In this document: one piece after another, positions 8,283 through 16,518 of the stretch
How positions within the stretch are numbered: the stretch's first letter is position 1
How the letters are laid out: the number at the start of each line of letters is the position of its first letter
NCBI GenBank assembly: GCA_023415205.1
Contig: JAEZLR010000031.1
Location: 1-31,226 of the forward strand
Reading direction: 5' to 3'
DNA: 31,226 nucleotides
Origin: Bacillota bacterium
GTDB taxonomy: Bacteria; Bacillota; Clostridia; DSM-8532
Position numbers and translations under genes: made by a program
The notes under the pieces: model-generated
Told to the model about the DNA's origin: nothing
What the model saw: the letters and a program-made list of their open reading frames with translations, nothing else
The model's database searches: none

Positions 8283-9477
8283 TGTCTATTCTCCAACTAT
8301 GCTCTAAAACACAGATCCCTTCTCCAATATAAGGCGCATTGATAAAAAACTTTTTAGCTCTAACAATATCATGCAAGTATACATGGGCATTGCTGTCAAA
8401 CATTGCTATCTGTAAATAATAGGTTCCACCTAATAGATTTAAACTCTTATATTCTAGTATAATACTATTCTCCCCAATTTTATATGGTATTGGGAATTTA
8501 TCAAGTAAAGTATTGATTCCACATATATATTTGTTATCTATGCTTCGTATTGCTACTCCAACAACAATATTCTTTAGATTATTGCTGAACATATTATAAT
8601 CAATCTTAATTGATACACTATCACCAAAATTAATGCTATCAACAAGTTCTCCTCTCGAATTCATCATCGTCACTTTTATAATTTCACCAACCCCAGGTGT
8701 CCCAACAGACGAATTTACTTCCTCCACAGACTGTTCACTTGTTAACGCCTTTAAGTAATCCATATACATATCTGCTACTCGTTGTGTATCTCCTTGTGCT
8801 TCTATGGTGCCATTTTTAAGCCATAGGGTTCTACTGCAGTATCTTTTGATTGCGTTAATGTCATGTGAAACAAAAAAGATCGTTTTTCCTTTTTCCCTGA
8901 AGGTATTAAATTTCTCCATGCATTTTAGCTGAAAATTAGTGTCTCCTACACTAAGGGCCTCATCAACGATCAAGATATCAGGATCCACACTGATAGCAAC
9001 CGAGAAGGCTAACCTAGCAAACATCCCGCTACTATATTTCATAACAGGTTGATAAAGAAAATCCCCTATATCAGCAAAATCAATAATCTCTTGCAGATTA
9101 TCATCAATCTGCTTTTTGCTTAAGCCCATTATAGATCCAGAGAGATAAATATTTTCTAAACCGGAATATTGCGGGTTAAATCCTGCGCCTAGTTCTAGCA
9201 AGGCAGACAATGAACCGTTTATATTTAAATCCCCGTTGGTGGGCGATAAGACGCCCGTTATTATTTTTAATAAAGTAGATTTTCCTGAGCCGTTCTGCCC
9301 GATTAGTCCAATAACCTCCCCTTTAGTAACATCAAAGGTAATATCCTTTAGTGCGTAAAACTCTTTATGATAAATCTTCCGTAAAGGGTGAAACGCCTCT
9401 TTAAGCCTATCAATAGGTTTGTTATATAAGGGATACATTTTTGTTAGATTTTTTATCGAAACTGCAATTTCATGCAT
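8275..9477 (-). CDS. ABC transporter ATPase, Wzt type, with C-terminal glycan-recognition-like domain
   Basis: 400 residues from the chosen ATG at 9477, which has AAAGGAG 8 bases upstream; an upstream ATG at 9504 in the same frame overlaps wzm and lacks such a site. The nucleotide-binding domain shows Walker A GQNGSGKST (60-68), signature YSSGM (148-152) and Walker B ILIVDEAL (168-175), with the 40-residue N-terminal stretch (DRLKEAFHPLRK) usual for polysaccharide and teichoic acid exporters. After about 245 a beta-rich domain follows (GEIIKVTMMNSRGELVDSI, GDSVSIKIDY, LLGGTYYLQIAMFD), the Wzt C-terminal type, which in known systems binds the modified non-reducing end of the glycan. It sits 16 bases after the permease gene. 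It powers export of the finished, lipid-linked polysaccharide. Confidence 0.92.
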   Translation of the reverse strand: MHEIAVSIKNLTKMYPLYNKPIDRLKEAFHPLRKIYHKEFYALKDITFDVTKGEVIGLIGQNGSGKSTLLKIITGVLSPTNGDLNINGSLSALLELGAGFNPQYSGLENIYLSGSIMGLSKKQIDDNLQEIIDFADIGDFLYQPVMKYSSGMFARLAFSVAISVDPDILIVDEALSVGDTNFQLKCMEKFNTFREKGKTIFFVSHDINAIKRYCSRTLWLKNGTIEAQGDTQRVADMYMDYLKALTSEQSVEEVNSSVGTPGVGEIIKVTMMNSRGELVDSINFGDSVSIKIDYNMFSNNLKNIVVGVAIRSIDNKYICGINTLLDKFPIPYKIGENSIILEYKSLNLLGGTYYLQIAMFDSNAHVYLHDIVRAKKFFINAPYIGEGICVLEHSWRIDNE

Positions 9478-9493
9478 TTTCCTATCTCCTTTG

Positions 9494-10306
9494 TTACATA
9501 ACATCTGAAAAATGTCGATTCAGTTTCTTGTATATTAAGGCCCCTCCTATGAAAATAACTATCGTTTCTATCCAAAATAATAAAGTAGTATATGGCCTAT
9601 GCCAAAACATTATCATATCTACAAAGGAATCTCTGTAACCACGTATGATATAGAACATCGGATTAGTTTTAAGCAGAAATAAGATTGTTGGAGAGACACT
9701 TATTTCATTCCAAAAGATGGGGACAATCCAAAACCCTATCTGTAGCATAATGTTCACTATTTGCACGATATCCTTGAAAAAAGCAGAAATACTTGATACT
9801 ATCCAGGATATTCCAATTAGCAAAAAGGTTAAACAGAAGAAATAATAGATAGCCTGCAAATAGTATAATGATGGCATCATCCCATTGAAACAGAAGAGAA
9901 TAATAATAAAGCCAATAAAAAACATGTGAACGAAAGCGGAAGAGATCACTTTGACCAATGGGATAAGACTTGTTTGGAATTTCACTTTCTTTACCAAGTA
10001 ATTATAGTCATACAGACAGGAAGATGCTGATAATACAGCATCAGAGAAATATACCCACGGAATATAGCCACAAGCAAACCACAATATAAATGGATACCCT
10101 TGTATGGGAGAAGACTTAAAGCCCACCTGGAATATAAACCAAAAAACAAGGATTGTCATGAGTGGTTGAATAAAGGCCCATAAAATACCAAATACTGAGC
10201 CTGAGTATTTTGCCTTAAAATCATTCTTGGCCAGTGTAAAAAACAGCTGTCTACTGCTAATTATCTCTTTATAAAACTCTATTAAAGATTTAACTTTTGA
10301 AAACAT
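9494..10306 (-). CDS. ABC-2 type polysaccharide export permease (Wzm/TagG/RgpC type)
   Basis: 270 residues with an amphipathic N-terminus (FYKEIISSRQLFFTLAKNDFKAKY) and about six membrane segments. SGSVFGILWAFIQPLMTILVFW and the late GFWIVPIFW are family hallmarks of the ABC-2 export permeases for O-antigen, teichoic acid and rhamnan. Paired with the following ATPase gene at 16 bases, it forms the inner-membrane channel of the exporter. Export by an ABC transporter implies that chain growth finishes in the cytoplasm before transport. Confidence 0.93.
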   Translation of the reverse strand: MFSKVKSLIEFYKEIISSRQLFFTLAKNDFKAKYSGSVFGILWAFIQPLMTILVFWFIFQVGFKSSPIQGYPFILWFACGYIPWVYFSDAVLSASSCLYDYNYLVKKVKFQTSLIPLVKVISSAFVHMFFIGFIIILFCFNGMMPSLYYLQAIYYFFCLTFLLIGISWIVSSISAFFKDIVQIVNIMLQIGFWIVPIFWNEISVSPTILFLLKTNPMFYIIRGYRDSFVDMIMFWHRPYTTLLFWIETIVIFIGGALIYKKLNRHFSDVM

Positions 10307-10330
10307 ATATGCTCACCGTTTTATATAAAT

Positions 10331-12196
10331 TTAAGGTTTACGTTTTTTTGGCAACATTCTATAGAGTCCTTTTATAAATTTATACATTCTGGACACTAGC
10401 CTTTGCACTCTGGGATATTTCCCTAGTTTGTTTCGAACATAATCTGTTAAAATCTTTAGTACTTCTTTCCCAGTCAGACTAGTTCTATTATGCAATTTAT
10501 AGCTGCTCTTCAACATGAAATTTAAATTCGTCAATTCAATTTGCATATAGCTTGAACTTATAACCCAGGCAGGGTAATACCCATCATGCTGTACAACCAA
10601 ACCATATATTCTTTCAATTGCATGCAAAATAGTGCCATCTGTTTTGTTCGGCTCGACAGGAAAGTCAGAGTAATTCCAACCATAATCAACTAGGGTCTTT
10701 AAAGCTTTAGGCCTAAACCAGAACATTGTCCCGAGAGGCGATATCGTCTCATACTGGAATTCAATTGGCACTGATATACCAAGGGTTTTAGCAAGTTCTA
10801 CAGTCTTCTCATAATTACCGCCCCACTCATTATACATTAGCGTATGATAGATACCATGTAATGGCGGAGGTGGCATAAGCATACCTAAACGGGGATTTTG
10901 CTCAAAGGTATTGATAATATTTTCAACTAAGGCAGATGATCCTAAGAGGTTTTCGAAACACTTGAAGCTAAAATCACTTCCAACAGTTAATGGTTTATCT
11001 TGTGTTGATTTCTTATCATGAACAAAGCAAACATAATCATATCTATATATAAATTCTTTCAGTGCAACCAGTATTGACCCCACATCACGGCCCCTATTGG
11101 GCATCAAAATAATTTCAAGCTTTTCGCAATGTAAATGTTGAAATACTTTCTCTACTTCGTCTTTCGTTTCATTACTCATAACAGTAATATATACATGAGT
11201 ATACTTCGGCATGGATTTTGCATATTCAAAACAATACTGAACTAAGTCTTTAAAATAGATATGAATCATTAAGGCTAATTTTGATGTTGTTTTGCTCTTT
11301 TCAACAATACAATTATCTGGAAGGATATAATTTAAATGTAGATTTCTTTTCAATAACAGTTGATTTATTGTTCGAATAAGGTCTTCCCAGATCATATCGC
11401 TATTGTATTGAGTCTTATTTTTAATATAATCAAAGACCCGTGAGGCATATTGTCCAGAGGACTTCGAAAAAACCTCCTCATAGGCTCGGGTAAAAACTAG
11501 TTTATGCACAAATGGACATTTTCTCTCTTCAACAAGAGTATGAGGAACATCTATGAATGCGTTATAGGAGTATTCCCTTAAATCCGTGGTAGGAACGTAT
11601 ACCTGATATTTATAACCTAGATCAGATAATTTTTTTGTAATTGCACTCTCATGGTAGCAAAACATTTCTTCAAATGTACTAACTTTTAAATTATCCCAAA
11701 GGCCCCTAAAGACTTTATTTTTAATAATCTTATTCTTGAAGGCGATAAAATACCCCTGAATATGTGAGGGAATGTCACACACCCCAATACCGGGAAGCGA
11801 TAGGTTTAAAACTTCCTGGTGTTCAGTGATACCCCAAAAATCAATTTCTGTATCTTTCATACTTTCGAATATTTCATTAAAATCAAAAAAAGGTCCATAT
11901 ATAGAATGGTCCAGTAAAATCATTTCATCATATTTTTCTATTTCGTCCCACCCTATGTATTTGATACCTTCACGGTAGCCTAGTGCATTTAGCCAGCAGT
12001 CGTTGATCATAACGATATCAGATGAGATGGACTTAAGGTCGTTTTTATCATCTTTTGTTATATATCCATTACATACTACAACAAGCCTACTCACATGTGA
12101 TGAAAGCCTAGACAGAATATACTTTACATATGAACCTACTTTTCCTTGAGTATCATAAAAAAAATAGATACCTAATCTGTTTTTTGCACTAGACAA
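10331..12196 (-). CDS. RgpF-like rhamnan synthesis protein / glycosyltransferase
   Basis: 621 residues. It matches what I know of the rhamnan synthesis F family: an N-terminal Rossmann-like region (RLGIYFFYDTQGKVGSYVKYIL), then YDEMILLDHSIYGPFFDFNEI and DFWGITEHQE, and later LMIHIYFKDLVQYC, ILMPNRGRDVGSILVALKEF and YVCFVHDKKS. The start is TTG at 12196 with GGAGG 8 bases upstream; there is a 2-base gap after the epimerase gene. In streptococcal rhamnose polysaccharide loci RgpF lies with the ABC exporter and acts in rhamnan chain formation. The two large regions suggest a dual-domain glycosyltransferase; linkage specificity cannot be read. Confidence 0.85.
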   Translation of the reverse strand: MSSAKNRLGIYFFYDTQGKVGSYVKYILSRLSSHVSRLVVVCNGYITKDDKNDLKSISSDIVMINDCWLNALGYREGIKYIGWDEIEKYDEMILLDHSIYGPFFDFNEIFESMKDTEIDFWGITEHQEVLNLSLPGIGVCDIPSHIQGYFIAFKNKIIKNKVFRGLWDNLKVSTFEEMFCYHESAITKKLSDLGYKYQVYVPTTDLREYSYNAFIDVPHTLVEERKCPFVHKLVFTRAYEEVFSKSSGQYASRVFDYIKNKTQYNSDMIWEDLIRTINQLLLKRNLHLNYILPDNCIVEKSKTTSKLALMIHIYFKDLVQYCFEYAKSMPKYTHVYITVMSNETKDEVEKVFQHLHCEKLEIILMPNRGRDVGSILVALKEFIYRYDYVCFVHDKKSTQDKPLTVGSDFSFKCFENLLGSSALVENIINTFEQNPRLGMLMPPPPLHGIYHTLMYNEWGGNYEKTVELAKTLGISVPIEFQYETISPLGTMFWFRPKALKTLVDYGWNYSDFPVEPNKTDGTILHAIERIYGLVVQHDGYYPAWVISSSYMQIELTNLNFMLKSSYKLHNRTSLTGKEVLKILTDYVRNKLGKYPRVQRLVSRMYKFIKGLYRMLPKKRKP

Positions 12197-12198
12197 AC

Positions 12199-13044
12199 TC
12201 AGTTCCTCCTATTACTGTCTTCAAGAATCATTTTTATTTTCTTACTACTACCCCATATGGCCGGTGAATCATACTTTCTCTCTGGGTAAGCACCATAATT
12301 AGGCTTTATCTTGAGGTTCTTCTCAGCAATAAAGTCCTGAATTTTATCTTTAAGTGAGACCGGCTCACCTGTACAGCAATTAATGATACCATTTATTCTA
12401 TCTTGACCAATGGCCATAACGATCTGCTTTGATAAATCCTCAATTGATATGAAATCATATTTATTAGTCCCTGAAGTAAAAGGAAAAGTATCTTGACCTT
12501 CTGAATCCATCTTCATTATTTTTGAAAAGATAGAATTATTATTCAGGTCATCCCCATAAATATAAAATGCTCTTAACCATTGTAGAGTAACCCCACTATT
12601 CTGTGCTAAAACTGTTGCCACCTGCCGGAGTGTATTTTTTGCAATTCCATAAAAAGATAGCGGGTTAGTAGGTGTGTCATCATCGACCTCACCTTCCCAA
12701 TATCCAATCTCATGCATTGTTCCCATTATTGCAATTTTTTTGATCCCGCCCTCTATAAGACTTTTCAAAAAAGCATAATGCTTAGGAAGATTATATATTT
12801 GTGTTTCTGAATTATGGATAAATCCATCTTGCCATGCAAGATGTAAGCATATATCTGGGCTTCCAAGCACTTCATAAAGCGACTTATAATTGCTAAAAAT
12901 ATCTATGTTAACTTTATTGGCTCGATTATCTATTAGATCAGTCTTAATATCTACCGCAATGACATTATAGTTTTTGTCTAGGAGTTCCTTGACAACATGT
13001 CTTCCAATATATCCTCCTGCTCCTGTCACTAAAACTTTTTGCAT
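12199..13044 (-). CDS. NAD(P)-dependent nucleotide-sugar epimerase/reductase (extended SDR)
   Basis: 281 residues. Cofactor motif GAGGYIG (8-14) and active-site YGIAK (Tyr132, Lys136) mark an extended short-chain dehydrogenase of the sugar-nucleotide group. IMGTMHEIGYWEGEV in the middle, and the short length, differ from GalE or RmlD. It lies between rfbD and the RgpF-like gene with good ribosome sites on both sides, so it likely makes or modifies a second activated deoxysugar for the same glycan. Substrate not determinable; a reductase of a 4-keto sugar is as likely as an epimerase. Confidence 0.82.
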   Translation of the reverse strand: MQKVLVTGAGGYIGRHVVKELLDKNYNVIAVDIKTDLIDNRANKVNIDIFSNYKSLYEVLGSPDICLHLAWQDGFIHNSETQIYNLPKHYAFLKSLIEGGIKKIAIMGTMHEIGYWEGEVDDDTPTNPLSFYGIAKNTLRQVATVLAQNSGVTLQWLRAFYIYGDDLNNNSIFSKIMKMDSEGQDTFPFTSGTNKYDFISIEDLSKQIVMAIGQDRINGIINCCTGEPVSLKDKIQDFIAEKNLKIKPNYGAYPERKYDSPAIWGSSKKIKMILEDSNRRN

Positions 13045-13090
13045 TATTCAAACCTCCACACGAAAAATTAGTTTGATGGAGTCTATTTAT

Positions 13091-13936
13091 CTATTGGTCT
13101 AGACTAAATAAGAACCTTTTTAAAGCGTCTTTCCAATCAGGCAATCGTTTGAATCCTGCTTCATCCAAACATTTCTTAGATAATCTAGAATTCAAAGGCC
13201 TTTTTGCTTTAGTTGGATAATCCGAGGTGTTTATAAAATTTACTTTTGAACTATAGCCAGCCAATTTGAATATCTCCTGTGCAAATTCTGCGAATGAACA
13301 ATATCCTTCATTTGTAACATGATATACACCATACTTATCTACTTGTACCATATCACATAATAATGGCGCCAAATCAGCAGTGTATGTCGGTGATCCTATC
13401 TGATCAGAAACCACGCTTATCTCGTTTTTTTCTTTTCCTAACTTTAGCATTGTTTTAACAAAATTATTTCCGTTTTTCCCAAAAGCCCAAGAGATCCGTA
13501 CAATATAGTACCGGGACAATAACTCCTTAACCACCAGTTCTCCTTGGAGTTTAGTTTTTCCGTATATAGATAATGGATCAGTTGCGTCTCCAACCTCATG
13601 GGCATGGACACCCTCTCCAGAAAAAACATAGTCCGTACTTATGTAAATTAGTTTAGAATCAATTTCCTTGCAAATTTTTGCTATATTTCGTGTGCCTACA
13701 TGATTCACTAAACTGCATAGGTGTGAATTATCCTCTGCTTTGTCAACTGCGGTATAAGCTGAGCAGTGTATCACGGCGTCCGGACAACAGTTTCTAATAA
13801 AATTGAAAGTCGCTTCCTTGTCAGCTATGTCAAAATCATCAATGTCCACACCAACACACTCAATATTTCGTTTTTTTAGCTCACTGATTACATCATATCC
13901 AAGCTGTCCATTGGCACCTGTTACAAGTACTTTCAT
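13091..13936 (-). CDS. rfbD: dTDP-4-dehydrorhamnose reductase
   Basis: 281 residues. Cofactor motif GANGQLG (7-13), CSAYTAVDKAED (58-69), STDYVFSG (100-107) and YGKTK (Tyr125, Lys129) are the RmlD set. It performs the last step to dTDP-L-rhamnose. It follows rfbB by about 20 bases and completes the rfbACBD order. Its codon and base use is clearly more AT-rich than that of rfbA, rfbC and rfbB, and matches the genes downstream, so the break in composition falls inside the rhamnose pathway set. Confidence 0.95.
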   Translation of the reverse strand: MKVLVTGANGQLGYDVISELKKRNIECVGVDIDDFDIADKEATFNFIRNCCPDAVIHCSAYTAVDKAEDNSHLCSLVNHVGTRNIAKICKEIDSKLIYISTDYVFSGEGVHAHEVGDATDPLSIYGKTKLQGELVVKELLSRYYIVRISWAFGKNGNNFVKTMLKLGKEKNEISVVSDQIGSPTYTADLAPLLCDMVQVDKYGVYHVTNEGYCSFAEFAQEIFKLAGYSSKVNFINTSDYPTKAKRPLNSRLSKKCLDEAGFKRLPDWKDALKRFLFSLDQ

Positions 13937-13956
13937 ATCTTCTCCATATAATTATT

Positions 13957-14976
13957 TTATCTGTTGCCATACATTTTATCATAATAGTCCTGATATTCTC
14001 CGTTAACGATGTGTTCCCACCAGGACCTGTTTTCCAGATACCATGCTACTGTGAGCTTAATTCCATCTTCAAATCTTGTCGCGGGAAGCCAGCCCAGCTC
14101 ATTATGAATTTTGGTGGGATCTATAGCGTAGCGCATATCATGCCCGGGCCTGTCTGTAACATATGTAATGAGGCTTTCGGGCTTTCCAAGTGTCTTTAAA
14201 ATGGTTTTAACAACCTCCAGATTGGTTCTCTCATTATGGCCGCCAATATTGTAAACTTCGCCTTCCCGGCCTTTATGAATTATCAGGTCAATGGCAGAGC
14301 AGTGATCCTCCACATAGAGCCAGTCGCGTACATTCTCGCCCTTGCCGTAAACCGGAAGGGGTTGATCTGCCAATGCCCTGGTAATCATCAAGGGTATCAG
14401 CTTCTCCGGAAAGTGGTACGGTCCGTAGTTATTAGAGCATCGTGATATTGTTACCGGCAGCTTGAATGTTCGGTGGTAAGCCAGTACAAGCAAATCAGCC
14501 GAAGCCTTTGACGCTGAATAAGGTGAAGAGGTATGTATTGGAGTATCCTCGGTAAAAAACAGGTCCGGCCTGTCCAATGGAAGATCCCCATAGACCTCAT
14601 CGGTGGAAACCTGATGAAATCTCTTTATTCCATGCTTTCTGCAAGCCTCCATAAGTACCTGGGTTCCGATAATATTCGTTTCCAAAAACAGCCTGGGGTT
14701 CTCGATAGATCTGTCCACATGGGATTCTGCCGCGAAGTTGACAACAATATCGGGCTTCTCATTTTCAAAGAGAGTGTAAACGGTCTCCTGACAGGTAATG
14801 CTGCCTTTCACAAACCTAAACATAGGATTTTCCATTATATCGGACAATGTCTCCAGGTTTCCCGCATAGGTAAGGGCATCAAGGCATATTACTCTGTAAT
14901 CAGTATACTTTTTTAGCATGTATTTAACGAAGTTGGCCCCAATAAAGCCGGCGCCACCGGTGACTAGAATCGTCAT
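13957..14976 (-). CDS. rfbB: dTDP-glucose 4,6-dehydratase
   Basis: 339 residues from the ATG at 14976. GGAGFIG (7-13), STDEVYG with catalytic Thr-Asp-Glu (125-127) and YSASK (Tyr153, Lys157) identify RmlB, as do NNYGPYHFPEKLIP and GENVRDWLYVEDH. A TTG at 14982 is in frame, but it is only 4 bases from the AGGGGG ribosome site while the ATG is 10 away, so I chose the ATG; this leaves 2 bases after the rfbC stop. Second step of dTDP-rhamnose synthesis. Base use is more GC-rich than in rfbD next door. Confidence 0.97.
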   Translation of the reverse strand: MTILVTGGAGFIGANFVKYMLKKYTDYRVICLDALTYAGNLETLSDIMENPMFRFVKGSITCQETVYTLFENEKPDIVVNFAAESHVDRSIENPRLFLETNIIGTQVLMEACRKHGIKRFHQVSTDEVYGDLPLDRPDLFFTEDTPIHTSSPYSASKASADLLVLAYHRTFKLPVTISRCSNNYGPYHFPEKLIPLMITRALADQPLPVYGKGENVRDWLYVEDHCSAIDLIIHKGREGEVYNIGGHNERTNLEVVKTILKTLGKPESLITYVTDRPGHDMRYAIDPTKIHNELGWLPATRFEDGIKLTVAWYLENRSWWEHIVNGEYQDYYDKMYGNR

Positions 14977-14978
14977 GT

Positions 14979-15542
14979 TCAATCATCCCCCTGATACACA
15001 AAATTCACATCGCTGTCTCTTAATAACGGAGCATTTTTATCCTTCGCTGAAAGTATCGGATCACTTACACCCCAGTCCACATTAATCTCATCATCATTAT
15101 AGGCTATACTTCTGTCAAACTCCGGAGCATAATATTCATCTGCTTTGTATTGTACCTCTACGTCATCGGTCAGTGTTACAAAACCATGAGCAAATCCCTT
15201 AGGTATAAAAAATTGCTTTTTGTTCTCTGCAGAAAGCTCAATTGATACCCATTTCTTATAAGTAGGAGATCCTTTGCGTAAATCAACCGCGACATCCAGA
15301 ATAGCACCTCTTGTACAGCGTATCAGCTTGGCTTGGGCTTTGGGATTCAACTGAAAGTGCAGCCCTCTCAAAGTTCCCTTTTGCGATGAATACGATTGAT
15401 TATCCTGCACAAAATCACATTCCAGACCCTGTTCCTGAAGCTTTCTTCTGGAATAGCTCTCAAAAAACCAGCCTCTGCTGTCTCCGAAAACCTGAGGCTC
15501 AATAATTAGCAGATCCCTTATATCCGTCTTAATTACCTTCAT
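14979..15542 (-). CDS. rfbC: dTDP-4-dehydrorhamnose 3,5-epimerase
   Basis: 187 residues, the usual length. GWFFESYSRRKL, FVQDNQSYSSQKGTLRGLHFQ (catalytic His in LRGLHFQ), DVAVDLRKGSPTY and FIPKGFAHGFVTL are the RmlC cupin motifs. It lies 11 bases after rfbA, and its stop is 2 bases before the rfbB start. It converts the 4-keto-6-deoxyglucose intermediate to the L-lyxo form. Confidence 0.97.
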   Translation of the reverse strand: MKVIKTDIRDLLIIEPQVFGDSRGWFFESYSRRKLQEQGLECDFVQDNQSYSSQKGTLRGLHFQLNPKAQAKLIRCTRGAILDVAVDLRKGSPTYKKWVSIELSAENKKQFFIPKGFAHGFVTLTDDVEVQYKADEYYAPEFDRSIAYNDDEINVDWGVSDPILSAKDKNAPLLRDSDVNFVYQGDD

Positions 15543-15553
15543 ATGTAACTTCC

Positions 15554-16444
15554 TTAAAATCTTATTCTGCCCTCAGCCACTTTTTTAAGATGCACACCAT
15601 AGGGTGATTTCCCATATCTTTGGGCTGATTCAATCAGCGTATCCTTATCGATCCACTCATGAGTATACGCTATCTCTTCAAGCGCGGCTATCATTAAGCC
15701 CTGTCTAGTCTCAATAGTCTTTATATAGTCGGAGGCCTCTGTTAGCGAATCGACCGTTCCTGTGTCAAGCCATGCATAGCCCCTGCCCAGGGTTATGACA
15801 TCCAGCGATCCGTCCTCCAGATAAATACGGTTTAAGTCTGTTATTTCAAGCTCGCCTCTAGCGCTTGGTTTCAGTGAACGGGCAAATTTGCAAACTCTCT
15901 CATCATAAAAATAAAGACCTGTCACCGCATAATTGGATTTAGGCTCTTTAGGCTTTTCCTCCAGAGATACAGCCTTTCCGTCTCTATCAAACTCTACGAC
16001 TCCAAATCGCTCGGGGTCTTCCACATAATACCCGAAGACCACAGCCCCTTCAGTTTTTGAAGCTGCTCTTGTCAGTTGCGCCTTTAAACCATTGCCATAA
16101 AAAATGTTATCACCAAGAATCATAGCGCATCTATCGCCTGCAATGAATTCCTCCCCGATGATGAAGGCCTGGGCTAGTCCATCAGGGGACGGCTGTTCTG
16201 CATAGCTTAAGCTAATACCAAACTGGGAGCCGCTTCCTAAAAGCTTCTTAAAATTGGGCAGATCATGAGGGGTGGAAATAATCAGAATATCCTTAATTCC
16301 TGCAAGCATAAGGACTGATAAGGGATAATAAATCATTGGCTTATTATAGACCGGAAGGAGCTGCTTGCTGGTTACCATTGTCAAGGGATAGAGACGTGTC
16401 CCAGAACCCCCTGCCAATATAATACCTTTTAAAGCTTTTTCCAT
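15554..16444 (-). CDS. rfbA: Glucose-1-phosphate thymidylyltransferase
   Basis: 296 residues. GIILAGGSGTRLYPLT (8-23) is the nucleotide-binding signature; SKQLLPVYNKPMIYYPLS, GDNIFYG, EEKPKEPKSNYAVTGLYFYD and AWLDTGT follow in the RmlA order. Ribosome site GAGGT lies 8 bases before the ATG. It makes dTDP-glucose and is the first gene after a predicted promoter at 16479-16507, so it probably heads the rhamnose and export operon. Confidence 0.97.
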   Translation of the reverse strand: MEKALKGIILAGGSGTRLYPLTMVTSKQLLPVYNKPMIYYPLSVLMLAGIKDILIISTPHDLPNFKKLLGSGSQFGISLSYAEQPSPDGLAQAFIIGEEFIAGDRCAMILGDNIFYGNGLKAQLTRAASKTEGAVVFGYYVEDPERFGVVEFDRDGKAVSLEEKPKEPKSNYAVTGLYFYDERVCKFARSLKPSARGELEITDLNRIYLEDGSLDVITLGRGYAWLDTGTVDSLTEASDYIKTIETRQGLMIAALEEIAYTHEWIDKDTLIESAQRYGKSPYGVHLKKVAEGRIRF

Positions 16445-16478
16445 TTCTGTTTACCTCGTCAGTCAATAATACACTTAT

Positions 16479-16507
16479 ATTATAAGGAAATAATTTTATA
16501 TAAACAA
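16479..16507 (-). promoter_or_regulatory. Predicted sigma-A promoter upstream of rfbA
   Basis: Minus strand TTGTTT (16502-16507), 17-base spacer, perfect TATAAT (16479-16484). The -35 box is poor (three matches). It lies in the 74-base gap between the family 2 glycosyltransferase and rfbA and would drive rfbA and the genes after it, possibly down to position 2321. Confidence 0.5.
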
Positions 16508-16518
16508 TGGTGTAGGGT

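Noticed and set aside
9478..9504. Longer start for the Wzt ATPase at 9504
   Set aside because: It overlaps the permease gene and has no ribosome site; the ATG at 9477 has AAAGGAG at the right distance.
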